DNA from: Winogradskyella endarachnes
GTDB taxonomy: Bacteria > Bacteroidota > Bacteroidia > Flavobacteriales > Flavobacteriaceae
Reading direction: 5' to 3'
Assembly (NCBI RefSeq): GCF_009741275.1
Contig: NZ_WOWS01000004.1
Location: 1-64,000, forward strand
DNA length: 64,000 nt
Both the position numbers and the translations under genes were made by a program. Numbering within the stretch: position 1 is the stretch's first letter; each line of letters begins with the position of its first letter. The notes under the pieces were generated by a model. It did no database searches. It saw only the letters and a list, made by a program, of their open reading frames with translations, and had not been told where the DNA came from. This document shows, one piece after another, positions 1-7,888 of this stretch.

Positions 1-429
1 TTTTGCTATCTGGCTATTATAACTGACTTATATTCTCGTAAAATTGTGGGGTACGACATCAGTAATAGTCTTGAATTATCTGGTTGTGTAAGAGCTTTAA
101 ACAAAGCCTTATATCAAGCTAAAAACAGTAATGGACTAATACATCATTCTGACAGAGGTATACAGTATTGTAGCAATCAATACACGCAAATACTTAAAAG
201 AAAAAATATCAAAATTAGTATGACACAAGAAAATCATTGCTACGAAAATGCTGTAGCTGAACGTGTAAATGGCATATTAAAAGACGAATTTTATCTAGAC
301 CAAACCTTTGATAGCCTAAAACACGCTAAAAAAGCTACAAAAAATGCAATTAATTTATACAACCAAATTAGATTACACGTATCTTTAGACTATAAAACTC
401 CAAATATGGTATACAAATTAACAGCGTAA
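1..429 (+). CDS. IS3-family transposase (OrfB), C-terminal part, cut by window edge
   Basis: The reading frame is open from base 1, so only the C-terminal ~142 codons of a DDE integrase-type transposase are visible. The end of the rve domain is clear. An Asp in HSDRGIQY and a Glu in NAVAERVNGILKDEF are separated by exactly 35 residues, which is the D(35)E spacing of IS3 OrfB proteins. The first catalytic Asp lies outside the window. Such proteins cut and join the ends of their own element, usually as an OrfAB frameshift fusion. The frame is intact to its stop, so the visible part is not decayed. Family assignment is certain; the IS subgroup is not resolved. Confidence 0.9.
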   Translation, partial: FCYLAIITDLYSRKIVGYDISNSLELSGCVRALNKALYQAKNSNGLIHHSDRGIQYCSNQYTQILKRKNIKISMTQENHCYENAVAERVNGILKDEFYLDQTFDSLKHAKKATKNAINLYNQIRLHVSLDYKTPNMVYKLTA

Positions 430-468
430 AATCATTTTTAACCTGTAGCCATATTTCAGGACTAGACA
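1..468 (+). mobile_element. Right end of an IS3-family insertion sequence
   Basis: The transposase stop at 427-429 is followed by about 40 bases. They end in TATTTCAGGACTAGACA (452-468), which has the CA terminus expected of an IS3 inverted repeat. The left end, and hence the target duplication, is outside the window, so the exact boundary is inferred. The element abuts the run of cassette-like genes and may have inserted into it. Confidence 0.6.
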
Positions 469-548
469 TTTGAAAAAAAAAAACTTCACTTAAAAATGCA
501 ACAACTAAAAAACGTTTTAGTCTTTCTTATAAACAATAAACCAATTCA

Positions 549-1814
549 ATGAAAACTAATTTTATTTTACTGCTTGTTATTTTAAGTCTAAACACTTTTG
601 CCCAAAACAATAAAGTTGAGTATTTGAGAAAAAACAGATTTGACTTAAATTCTTCAAAATTTGAATTTCCACAAAAAAAATTCCAACTTATAGGGTTTGG
701 TGCTTATCACGGTAGCCAAAAAACAGAAAAAACAGAAATCGCTTTAATAAAATCTTTGGTAAAGAATGGAAATATTAAATATTATCTTCCAGAAACCGAT
801 TTTAGCATTGCATACTACTTTAACAAATATCTTAAATCTGGAGATACTATAATGCTGAAACAACTGGTAGAACATTATGGAAGTCGAGTTCCACAGGATA
901 AAAGTATTTCAACTTACGAAAAGTGGAAAGAATTAAAAACTATAAATGATAAATTACCCGAGGGAAATAAACTTACCGTTTTAGGTATTGACCTTTTAGT
1001 AAGTTATAAATATACTGCTAAACATCTATTGGAACTGATAGGCAAGAAACAGTATAACCGAAAATCAGTAATTAAAATAACTGAAATGATTAAAAATGAC
1101 ACCATCAATTTTTTTCCTTATTCTGCCACATACTCAAAAAAAGTTTTGGAAGATTTTGTCAAAGACTATGATAGTAATAAAGCTGAATTTGAAAAAACCA
1201 TTACTGACAAATTTTCTTTCAATCATATCATCAAAAATTTAAAAGAAACTTTTGTTGACTTTGATAATGCTACAAAGAGAGAAAGACTGATGTATGAAAA
1301 TTATGTCGCATTGAGTGTTCAATATGCTTTCAATGAAAAACCGCAGTTTGCCAGATTTGGATTTTTCCATCTTGAAAAACAAAGAGAAGGTAAAAACCCC
1401 TCTTTCTTTGTTCAGTTGATTGAAAATAAAATTATAAAAAGAGAGGAATTAATCTCAGTTATAGGTTACTTAACAGAAAGTAGAGTTCTATGGGGTAGAA
1501 TTTTAGATGATAATGGAAAATATAAAGATTATAATACAGAAGGCGGTTATGGGATAGGCGACTATGAAAAAGAGTATTTTCTTGGAATTGACAAATTAAA
1601 AAAGACAAAAATATCTGATATGACACTATTTCGGTTAAATCAGAAAAACAATCCTTACTCTGATGGAATACCCGATTTAATGGAAATTGTAATGACTGAT
1701 GAAAAATCTAATGGAGAATTAGTAAAAGGAAAGTCCACAACCGAATATTTAGACTATGCCGTTTTGATTTCTAATTCAAAAGCGAGCATTCCAATTGAGG
1801 AAATGGATATGTAA
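549..1814 (+). CDS. Secreted erythromycin-esterase-like hydrolase
   Basis: A 421-residue protein with a signal peptide (residues 1-19, ending FAQ), so it is likely periplasmic or surface-attached. GFGAYHGSQKTEK (about 50-62) resembles the G-E-x-x-H-G-T block of erythromycin-esterase/EreA-like enzymes. The following PETDFSIAYYFNKYL and VLGIDLL segments, and a late GFFHLEKQ block, occur in the order expected for that superfamily. EreA enzymes hydrolyse macrolide lactones, but most members have unknown substrates and this one is divergent, so antibiotic resistance is not implied. It is the first gene after the IS element and is followed 8 bases later by an attC-like palindrome, as in a gene cassette. 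Confidence 0.55.
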   Translation: MKTNFILLLVILSLNTFAQNNKVEYLRKNRFDLNSSKFEFPQKKFQLIGFGAYHGSQKTEKTEIALIKSLVKNGNIKYYLPETDFSIAYYFNKYLKSGDTIMLKQLVEHYGSRVPQDKSISTYEKWKELKTINDKLPEGNKLTVLGIDLLVSYKYTAKHLLELIGKKQYNRKSVIKITEMIKNDTINFFPYSATYSKKVLEDFVKDYDSNKAEFEKTITDKFSFNHIIKNLKETFVDFDNATKRERLMYENYVALSVQYAFNEKPQFARFGFFHLEKQREGKNPSFFVQLIENKIIKREELISVIGYLTESRVLWGRILDDNGKYKDYNTEGGYGIGDYEKEYFLGIDKLKKTKISDMTLFRLNQKNNPYSDGIPDLMEIVMTDEKSNGELVKGKSTTEYLDYAVLISNSKASIPIEEMDM

Positions 1815-1819
1815 AAAAC

Positions 1820-1956
1820 GTTGCCTAACAATGGCTATAAGTAATTGCTTGTTCTCGCCTACTTCTGAAAATCCTCGCGGATTTTCAGTTTGGTGTGTAC
1901 TTGCAAAGTTAAGTGCTAACCCACGCAACTACTCATAGCCGATACCGTTAGGCAAC
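1820..1956 (+). repeat. attC-like site 1 (best match to integron attC)
   Basis: GTTGCCTAAC at 1820-1829 is exactly complementary to GTTAGGCAAC at 1947-1956. These contain GCCTAAC (1823-1829, RYYYAAC) and GTTAGGC (1947-1953, GTTRRRY). Inside, GGCTATAAGTAATTGC pairs with the complement of GCAACTACTCATAGCC, like the L''/L' boxes, with an asymmetric spacer (3 versus 6 bases). The centre holds a perfect 10-bp hairpin, CTGAAAATCC / GGATTTTCAG (1865-1888, loop TCGC), which would be the variable terminal structure. Total 131 bp between core boxes, within the attC size range. Confidence 0.75.
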
Positions 1957-2015
1957 ATTAAAAAAATTGATTGATAATAAATTGATAAAATTTAACAAAA
2001 AGAAATTTCTACTTA

Positions 2016-2957
2016 ATGAAATATAAAAAATATATAAAAGACTCAATTAAAATTTCTGAAATAGGGCTTGGAGCATGGCAATTAGGACAAAACTCTGGTT
2101 GGAAAAGCATGACAAAAACTGAAGCCATTAGACTTGTTCATAAATCCTTAGATTTTGGAATCAACTTTTTTGATACTGCCCCAAATTATGGACATGGAAC
2201 TGGTGAGGAAAGATTAGGCGAGGCGCTTAAAGTTTCTGACCGAAATAAAATTGTAATTAATACAAAATTTGGTCACACACATACAGGTACTTTAAACTTC
2301 AGTGCTAATTACATAAGGGAATCTTTAGAAGGAAGTTTAAAAAGACTTCAAGTAGACTATGTTGACTCACTAATTATTCATAACCCACCTTCTAAATATT
2401 TTGATGGAAATAAAAATGACCATTACGAAATACTTGATAAATTAATTGAAGAAGGGAAAATAAAGGCATATGGTGCTTCTTTGGATACCTATGATGACAT
2501 GAAGTTGTTAATGGATACGACAAACTCAAAAATAATAGAGGTATTTTTTAATATCTTACATCAGGATACTTTGCGCGGATTTGAACAAGCACAAAATGAA
2601 GAAGTTGGTATTATTGTAAAAATACCACTTGATTCCGGTTGGTTAACTGGCAAATATAATGCGGAAAGTAATTTTGATGACATTAGAAGTAGATGGTCTA
2701 AAGAAGATGTAGAAACCAGAGCTAAACTAGTAGATAAAGTTAAGTCTATTTTTGGAACAGAAGAAAATCTAGCTCAAAAAGCAATAGCTTTCTGTTTGGC
2801 TTATGATGCTGTTTCCACCGTTATTCCTGGTAATGTAACTATCAATCAGCTAACAAGTAATCTTCGAAGTACAGATATTCATATTTCTCGTAGGACTATA
2901 GAAGAACTTGAAAAGTTATATCAAACTGAAATTAAGAAACGAAAACTACCTTGGTAA
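2016..2957 (+). CDS. Aldo/keto reductase
   Basis: A 313-residue cytosolic NAD(P)H-dependent oxidoreductase with a complete TIM-barrel length. The catalytic tetrad is readable: Asp53 and Tyr58 in FFDTAPNYG, Lys84 in NTKFG and His122 in IIHNPP. The C-terminal IPGNVTINQLTSNLRS segment is the usual cofactor-phosphate-binding region. The substrate cannot be deduced. The gene sits alone between attC-like sites 1 and 2, with about 60 bases of leader and 22 bases from its stop to the next site, as expected for a single-gene cassette. Confidence 0.9.
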   Translation: MKYKKYIKDSIKISEIGLGAWQLGQNSGWKSMTKTEAIRLVHKSLDFGINFFDTAPNYGHGTGEERLGEALKVSDRNKIVINTKFGHTHTGTLNFSANYIRESLEGSLKRLQVDYVDSLIIHNPPSKYFDGNKNDHYEILDKLIEEGKIKAYGASLDTYDDMKLLMDTTNSKIIEVFFNILHQDTLRGFEQAQNEEVGIIVKIPLDSGWLTGKYNAESNFDDIRSRWSKEDVETRAKLVDKVKSIFGTEENLAQKAIAFCLAYDAVSTVIPGNVTINQLTSNLRSTDIHISRRTIEELEKLYQTEIKKRKLPW

Positions 2958-2976
2958 TAAAAAAATTAAAATAAAC

Positions 2977-3117
2977 GTTGCCTAACAAAGTGTAAAAATA
3001 ATTGCTTGGTTCTAGCCTACTCGGAAAATCCTGCGGATTTTCCTTTGGTTCGTTCCATTTTTGTTAAGTTAGTTGCTTAAACCACGCAACTAACCATACA
3101 CAAACACGTTGTAAAGC
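2977..3117 (+). repeat. attC-like site 2
   Basis: GTTGCCTAAC (2977-2986) begins the 5' arm and matches site 1. The 3' arm ends CACGTTGTAAAGC (3105-3117), where the R' box reads GTTGTAA, a poor GTTRRRY. The inner arms AGTGTAAAAATAATTGC and GCAACTAACCATACAC pair well. The central GGAAAATCC / GGATTTTCC hairpin is at 3023-3042. The remaining spacer to the next gene (3118-3320) shows no further gene, only a small hairpin around AAATCTAAATTTATAGATTT. Confidence 0.65.
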
Positions 3118-3320
3118 ATTTGAATAAAAAATGGCTCTATTCAATAACTTAACGCAACAAATCTAAATTTATAGATTTGTAAAAAGGTGGGAAACCAGAA
3201 TATTCATAAAGCACTGATTTTTAAAACATAATTCCACGTCAGTCAGAATTTTGAAAACAAACTGTAACAAAAGATTAAGCTTTATGTCTTAATAAAGAAT
3301 GGTCAATCAAAAAAATCAAA

Positions 3321-4742
3321 ATGAAATTCTTAAAACTTCTAATTCTATTTACAGTTGTCAGCTTCAATTTAAACGCACAAAACAATTCAACTTTAAAATC
3401 AAATAGACAAAATAATGTTACTTATGTCATAAAGAATGTGAATATAATTCCTATGACCAAAGAAAATAAAGTCATTGAAAATGCAACAGTAGTAATAAAA
3501 GAAAACAAAATCCACTCTATTAATAAATCAATCCCTGAAAATTCTGTAATTATTGACGGAATGAACAAATGGTTAATTCCAGGGTTAATTGATATGCACG
3601 TGCATACGCTTGCAGATGGAAGCCCTTTTGTAATTTATCCAACTAAAGGACCAATAGTAAGCTATAATACGCAGTACAATATGACACCTTACATAGCTAA
3701 CGGTGTTACAACTGTTTTTGATTTAGCAGCAAGAACAGAACATTTTGGACAACGTAATGAAATTATAAGAGGTGATGTAATTGGCCCTCGAATGGCATTG
3801 GCAAAAGTAATTGGAGGAAAAAAATCGAATCCAATAGCTAAGACACCATCAGATGGAAGAAATGCCGTACGTTTTGCTAAAGAGGAAGGCTATGAATTTA
3901 TCAAGGTGTACACTTGGCTAAATGAAGAAACCTTTAAAGCAGTTATAGATGAAGCCGAAAAACAAAATATGAAAGTGGTAGGGCATATACCTGTCGCTTT
4001 CGAAGGTAAACCAGCCAAAGATATTTTTATTCCCCATTTTGGTTTAATCGCACACGCCGAAGAATTATCGAAACAAACAGACGATTATAGCTATAAAAAA
4101 GCACAAGAATTTGCTCATTTGGCTAAAGAAAACGGGACTTGGCTAATTCCCAATTTAACAAATATGGTGGCAATTATCAGTCAAGCTAAATCAATAAAAA
4201 ATGTAGAAAATTTACCAAACCTTAAATATGTACATCCACTTATGCAAAATAAATGGATAACATCGAACGGATATTTTGGCAGGAAAAAATTTATTCCTTA
4301 TTTTCAAAAACAAGCTGATTTTCATAAACTAATTGTAAAAGCTTTTAAAGAAGCAGGTGTGCCCATGGTTTCTGGAACAGATGCAGGAATATCAGGTGTT
4401 GTTTGGGGATTTTCACTTCACGATGAACTGAAGCTATTGGTTGAGGCTGGCTTAACAAATGAAGAAGCACTGTCTTCTGCAACTAGATTAGGAGCAGAAT
4501 GGCTTGAAATAGATGATAAAATAGGAACAATAGAAACAGGAAAATTTGCAGATTTAATTTTATTAGAAGGTAACCCTTTAGACGACATTAACAATACACG
4601 AAAAATCTCAGGTGTATTCGTAAATGGTAAATGGATTGACAGAAGTAAAATAGACTTAATGCTTTCAGATGTTGAGAAATGGAATAATGCCAATAAAGAA
4701 AAATATGACTGGAAAGAACTATTGAATACTTTAAAAAATTAA
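3321..4742 (+). CDS. Secreted amidohydrolase-superfamily metal hydrolase
   Basis: A 473-residue protein with a signal peptide (1-20). It shows the amidohydrolase metal centre: HxH at His93/His95 (DMHVHT), a candidate bridging Lys195 (FIKVYTW), His222 (VVGHIP), His245 (IAHAEE) and Asp354 (SGTDAG). The N- and C-terminal beta-sandwich segments (NVNIIPMTKENKVIENATVV; GKFADLILLEGNPLDDI) are those of imidazolonepropionase- or prolidase-like members. The substrate is unknown; related enzymes include Xaa-Pro dipeptidases, imidazolonepropionases and lactonases. It occupies its own apparent cassette between attC-like sites 2 and 3. Confidence 0.88.
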   Translation: MKFLKLLILFTVVSFNLNAQNNSTLKSNRQNNVTYVIKNVNIIPMTKENKVIENATVVIKENKIHSINKSIPENSVIIDGMNKWLIPGLIDMHVHTLADGSPFVIYPTKGPIVSYNTQYNMTPYIANGVTTVFDLAARTEHFGQRNEIIRGDVIGPRMALAKVIGGKKSNPIAKTPSDGRNAVRFAKEEGYEFIKVYTWLNEETFKAVIDEAEKQNMKVVGHIPVAFEGKPAKDIFIPHFGLIAHAEELSKQTDDYSYKKAQEFAHLAKENGTWLIPNLTNMVAIISQAKSIKNVENLPNLKYVHPLMQNKWITSNGYFGRKKFIPYFQKQADFHKLIVKAFKEAGVPMVSGTDAGISGVVWGFSLHDELKLLVEAGLTNEEALSSATRLGAEWLEIDDKIGTIETGKFADLILLEGNPLDDINNTRKISGVFVNGKWIDRSKIDLMLSDVEKWNNANKEKYDWKELLNTLKN

Positions 4743-4755
4743 TAAAAAAAACTGT

Positions 4756-4832
4756 GCCTAACAACTTGTATAATTCATTGCTAACTTAGTCGCTTAAACC
4801 ACGCAACTAATTAATACACGCACACGTTGTAC
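4756..4832 (+). repeat. attC-like site 3 (short form)
   Basis: GCCTAAC at 4756-4762 and GTTGTAC at 4826-4832 bound a 77-bp site. TTGTATAATTCATTGC pairs with the complement of GCAACTAATTAATACAC. The central AAAATCC hairpin present in sites 1, 2 and 4 is missing, so this is a naturally shortened copy. The 3' arm runs directly into the next gene. Confidence 0.6.
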
Positions 4833-4838
4833 AACATT

Positions 4839-5360
4839 TTGAAAAAAACCTTTACAATCATATTGACCCTTATTGGAATTCTAACTTTTGGACAAGAAAG
4901 TGACTATTCTGAAATTGATAATCATACGAAATTAATTGATTCAAATACTGAATTAATTGAGCTTGAGTTTGACTTGACAAATAAATCGGATTCTACCAAT
5001 TCTGAATATGCAGTCTTAAAAATTTGGCATAAGGAAAAAAAGATATTTAAGATTATTAAAGAAGTAAGTGTCGATTACGGAGAAATAAAATCGGAAATAT
5101 ATTTAGTCGGAAATAAGCCTATTAAAATTATCGAATCTGAAAGCATGAATTACTATCTTACTGACTCTATTGCAAAAATAAAAGGTTACAGCATAGACAT
5201 CGAATAAAATTTTAGAGCTGTTTCATATATTACTAATTGGAATAAAAAACAAAGGGAATTAAAAGTTTCGGGAGAGCCAACTGAAGAAAAAAACATCTCG
5301 TACGAAATGAATAAATATATTGGAATTATCAGAAAAGCCGAAAATTTAATTAATGAATAG
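4839..5360 (+). pseudogene. Secreted hypothetical protein interrupted by an in-frame TAA
   Basis: The frame starts with TTG at 4839 and encodes a clean signal peptide (MKKTFTIILTLIGILTFGQ). It runs to TAA at 5205-5207. The same frame then continues without further stops to TAG at 5358-5360, with ordinary coding composition (NFRAVSYITNWNKK and following). The simplest reading is one ~173-codon gene broken by a single nonsense change about 70% along. A TTG at 4827 is also open but lies inside the attC-like arm, so the 4839 start is preferred. I do not recognise the family. The start directly abuts attC-like site 3. Confidence 0.55.
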
Positions 5361-5365
5361 AAAAC

Positions 5366-5500
5366 GTTGTACAACAATGTATAAAATTAATTGCCTGGTT
5401 CTAGTCTACTTACAAAAATCCTCGCGGATTTTCTATTCCGTTTTTATTTGCTAAATTACGCGTTAAACCACGCAACTAATCTTAGCCGAGACCGTTGGCA
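5366..5500 (+). repeat. attC-like site 4
   Basis: The 5' arm GTTGTACAAC (5366-5375) matches the outer end of site 3, while the 3' arm ends GCCGAGACCGTTGGCA (5485-5500). Inner arms ATTAATTGC and GCAACTAAT pair, and the AAAATCC/GGATTTT hairpin is at 5415-5432. Outer left and right boxes fit each other less well than they fit neighbouring sites, suggesting that the site was assembled from two different halves by recombination. Confidence 0.55.
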
Positions 5501-5597
5501 ATAATATAGCATAACGAACAGCTAAAACACAGATTTGGAAAGGTTTTAAAATTTAATATCACGCAACTTTGTAGTATAAATTTTAAAAACGAAGAAA

Positions 5598-6338
5598 ATG
5601 AGTGTATTGAATGAAAAAGTTGCCATTGTTACTGGAGCTTCTAAAGGAATTGGAGCTGAAATAGCTAAGTATTTAGCCTACAATGGAGCAACCGTAGTTG
5701 TAAACTATGCCAATAATAAAGAGAATGCTGAGAATGTTGTTAAGGAGATTATTCAAAATGGTTCAAAAGCAATATGCATTCAGGCAGATGTTAGTAATCT
5801 GGATGATGTAAAAAAATTATTTAAAGAAACTATATCACATTTTGGTAAAGTTGATATTTTAGTTAATAATGCTGGAATAATGATTAATTCTCTACTAAAA
5901 GATGCTACCATTGAAAATTTTGAAAAACAGATAAATGTTAATTTAAAAGGTATTTTTAATACATTAAAAGAAGCTTCTACGCAATTAGCAGATAATGGGA
6001 GTATCATCAATATTTCTTCAACAGTAACACGTACTGCTTTTCCAACTTATGGTATATATTCTGCAACAAAATCGGCAGTACAACAACTTAGTAGCGTATT
6101 TGCCAAGGAAATAGGTCATAGAGGTATTAATGTAAACTGTGTTTTGCCTGGTCCTACAGCTACTGATTTGTTCTTAAAAGGAAAATCGGAAGAAATTATT
6201 ACAAAATTAGCCAGCAGTAATGCCTTTAAAAGATTAGGTACGCCATCAGATATTGCAAAAATAGTTGCCTTTTTGGTAACAGATGAAGCCAAATGGATTA
6301 ATGGACAAAATATTGGAGCCAACGGAGGTATGGCATAA
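5598..6338 (+). CDS. SDR-family oxidoreductase (FabG-like)
   Basis: A 246-residue classical short-chain dehydrogenase. It has the Rossmann motif TGASKGIG (12-19), NNAG (90-93), a catalytic Ser in NISST (140-141), and Tyr154/Lys158 in YSATK. The C-terminal INGQNIGANGGMA ending is typical of FabG- and glucose-dehydrogenase-like members. It should reduce or oxidise a carbonyl/alcohol with NAD(P)(H); the substrate is unknown. It starts a tight same-strand cluster with a DUF1097 membrane protein and an AraC regulator, 18 and 11 bases apart, probably co-transcribed. A similar SDR-AraC pairing recurs at 12859-14781. Confidence 0.9.
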   Translation: MSVLNEKVAIVTGASKGIGAEIAKYLAYNGATVVVNYANNKENAENVVKEIIQNGSKAICIQADVSNLDDVKKLFKETISHFGKVDILVNNAGIMINSLLKDATIENFEKQINVNLKGIFNTLKEASTQLADNGSIINISSTVTRTAFPTYGIYSATKSAVQQLSSVFAKEIGHRGINVNCVLPGPTATDLFLKGKSEEIITKLASSNAFKRLGTPSDIAKIVAFLVTDEAKWINGQNIGANGGMA

Positions 6339-6356
6339 CGTTTAAACTATTTTATA

Positions 6357-6818
6357 ATGAAACAATTTTTAACAGCTATATTAATGGGCTTCTTTGGTGC
6401 ATTAGCCACACTAATTTCTTTTTCATTTCATCTACCAAGTTGGGTGCTATTTTTAACTTGGGTAAGTTATTACTTGTTTGGGAAATCTGTAAAATCAGCA
6501 TTACAGACCTTACTACCGTTAACCTGTGGAATACTTATGGGAATTACCATAAAATTATTTGGTAGTAGCTTGAGTATCTATTTAGGAAACTTTGGTTTTC
6601 CAATAGCCGTATTTATATTAATTACATCCTTGAGTTATTTGTCAAAAATAAAAAGGTTAGAAAATATACCTGCTTGGTTTATAGGCTTAATTATATTTTT
6701 TGGAGTTCATCCTAAAATAGAAATTAAACCAATGATTATTATATTTATAGCAATTAGTTTAGGGTTTGTATTTGCTTATTTAAATGATACAATGACAAGG
6801 TTAGTTGTAAAAAAATAA
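6357..6818 (+). CDS. DUF1097-type integral membrane protein
   Basis: A 153-residue, very hydrophobic protein with about five transmembrane segments. The early FLTWVSYYLFGKS block and the PLTCGILMGI segment resemble DUF1097 (YcdZ-like) inner-membrane proteins, whose function is unknown. It lies between the SDR and the AraC regulator on the same strand with very short gaps, so it is probably part of that operon. A transport or envelope role is only inferred. Confidence 0.65.
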   Translation: MKQFLTAILMGFFGALATLISFSFHLPSWVLFLTWVSYYLFGKSVKSALQTLLPLTCGILMGITIKLFGSSLSIYLGNFGFPIAVFILITSLSYLSKIKRLENIPAWFIGLIIFFGVHPKIEIKPMIIIFIAISLGFVFAYLNDTMTRLVVKK

Positions 6819-6829
6819 ATTCAACTACT

Positions 6830-7756
6830 ATGGAGAACATAAAACGAATATCAAAAATTTCAGACTATCACAGTTTTGCAAACCTTTCTGCTCCAAAACA
6901 TCCATTAATAAGTCTTATAGATTTTAGTCTTGTTGAATTTCCTGAACATTTAAAAGGTTTAAAGCTAATTCAAGAATATTACACCATTGGTTTAAAGCGA
7001 AATGTGCCTTATAAATTATTCTATGGTCAACAAGAATATGATTTCAACGAAGGTTTAATGACATTTTTAGCGCCTAATCAAGTGATGGGTATGGAAAGGA
7101 ATCCTAATATTTTTTTAGACAAAGCGTTGAAACCTTCTGGATGGTTACTCTTGATTCATCCTGATTTTTTATGGAATACTACACTTGCCAAATCCATTAA
7201 AAAATATGACTATTTTGGGTATAACATTAATGAATCTTTATTCTTGTCAGAAGAAGAAGAAAACAGTATCGTTTCTATATTAAAAAATATTGAGAAGGAA
7301 TATCAGTCCAATATTGATAAGTTCAGTCAAAAAATTATAGTTTCTCAATTAGAATTGCTATTAAACTACGCGGAACGATTTTACGAAAGACAGTTTATTA
7401 CTCGTAATAAATCTAATCATCATATTTTAGATAAATTAGAAAAATTACTACTCAATTACTTTAATCAAAATGATTTAATAGAACAACGTTTACCCACGGT
7501 TGAAAAAATTTCTGGAGAGCTAAATCTTTCCCCTACCTATTTAAGCAGTGTATTAAAATCTATAACAGGTATGAGTACGCAACAGCACATACATAATGCA
7601 CTTATTGAAAAAGCTAAAGAACAACTCTCCACAACTACCCTATCCATAAATGAAATAGCCTATAATCTAGGTTTTGAATACCCTACCTCATTTAATAAAT
7701 TATTTAAAAACAAAACAGAAATGTCTCCTATGGAATTCAGGAAAACATTCAACTGA
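6830..7756 (+). CDS. AraC-family transcriptional regulator
   Basis: A 308-residue regulator. The C-terminal ~100 residues form the double helix-turn-helix of AraC proteins (KISGELNLSPTYLSSVLKS and SINEIAYNLGFEYPTSFNKL). The N-terminal ~200 residues are a cupin-like sensing domain. It is closely similar across its whole length to the regulator at 13870-14781 (shared APKHP/PKPEHP opening, LNYAERFYERQFI/LKYANRFYERQFI centre). As last gene of the SDR-DUF1097-AraC set it probably controls that set. The inducer is unknown. Confidence 0.9.
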   Translation: MENIKRISKISDYHSFANLSAPKHPLISLIDFSLVEFPEHLKGLKLIQEYYTIGLKRNVPYKLFYGQQEYDFNEGLMTFLAPNQVMGMERNPNIFLDKALKPSGWLLLIHPDFLWNTTLAKSIKKYDYFGYNINESLFLSEEEENSIVSILKNIEKEYQSNIDKFSQKIIVSQLELLLNYAERFYERQFITRNKSNHHILDKLEKLLLNYFNQNDLIEQRLPTVEKISGELNLSPTYLSSVLKSITGMSTQQHIHNALIEKAKEQLSTTTLSINEIAYNLGFEYPTSFNKLFKNKTEMSPMEFRKTFN

Positions 7757-7837
7757 AAAATACTACCGCTAACATCTTTAGTTGATTGTAGCCTCCGACT
7801 TTTTGGGGTAGTATTGAGTACTACATTGCCTAATTTA

Positions 7838-7881
7838 TTATTGCAACTTAGTTGCAATAAAAGAAAGGATAATTATCTTTG
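7838..7881 (+). promoter_or_regulatory. Palindromic operator overlapping a Bacteroidota promoter
   Basis: A perfect inverted repeat, TTATTGCAAC and GTTGCAATAA separated by TTA, occupies 7838-7860. Its right arm contains TTG (7852-7854). Exactly 19 bases later comes TATCTTTG (7874-7881), matching the -7 consensus TAnnTTTG with consensus spacing from the -33 TTG. A protein bound to the palindrome would cover the -33 element, so repression of the following flavoprotein gene is likely. The cognate regulator is unknown. Confidence 0.6.
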
Positions 7882-7888
7882 ATTTAAT

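Noticed and set aside
549..1814. Calling the erythromycin-esterase-like gene an antibiotic resistance gene
   Set aside because: Similarity is limited to the family framework and the protein is divergent and secreted. Substrate cannot be inferred.
4827..4838. Upstream TTG start for the broken secreted protein
   Set aside because: It lies within the attC-like arm and would add four residues before a signal peptide that begins cleanly at 4839.
1820..5500. The long palindromes as ordinary transcription terminators
   Set aside because: They are 77-140 bp, share inner boxes with each other, lack terminal T-runs and are bounded by attC-type core boxes. Terminators in this genome (e.g. 18594, 43485) are short stems with T-runs.
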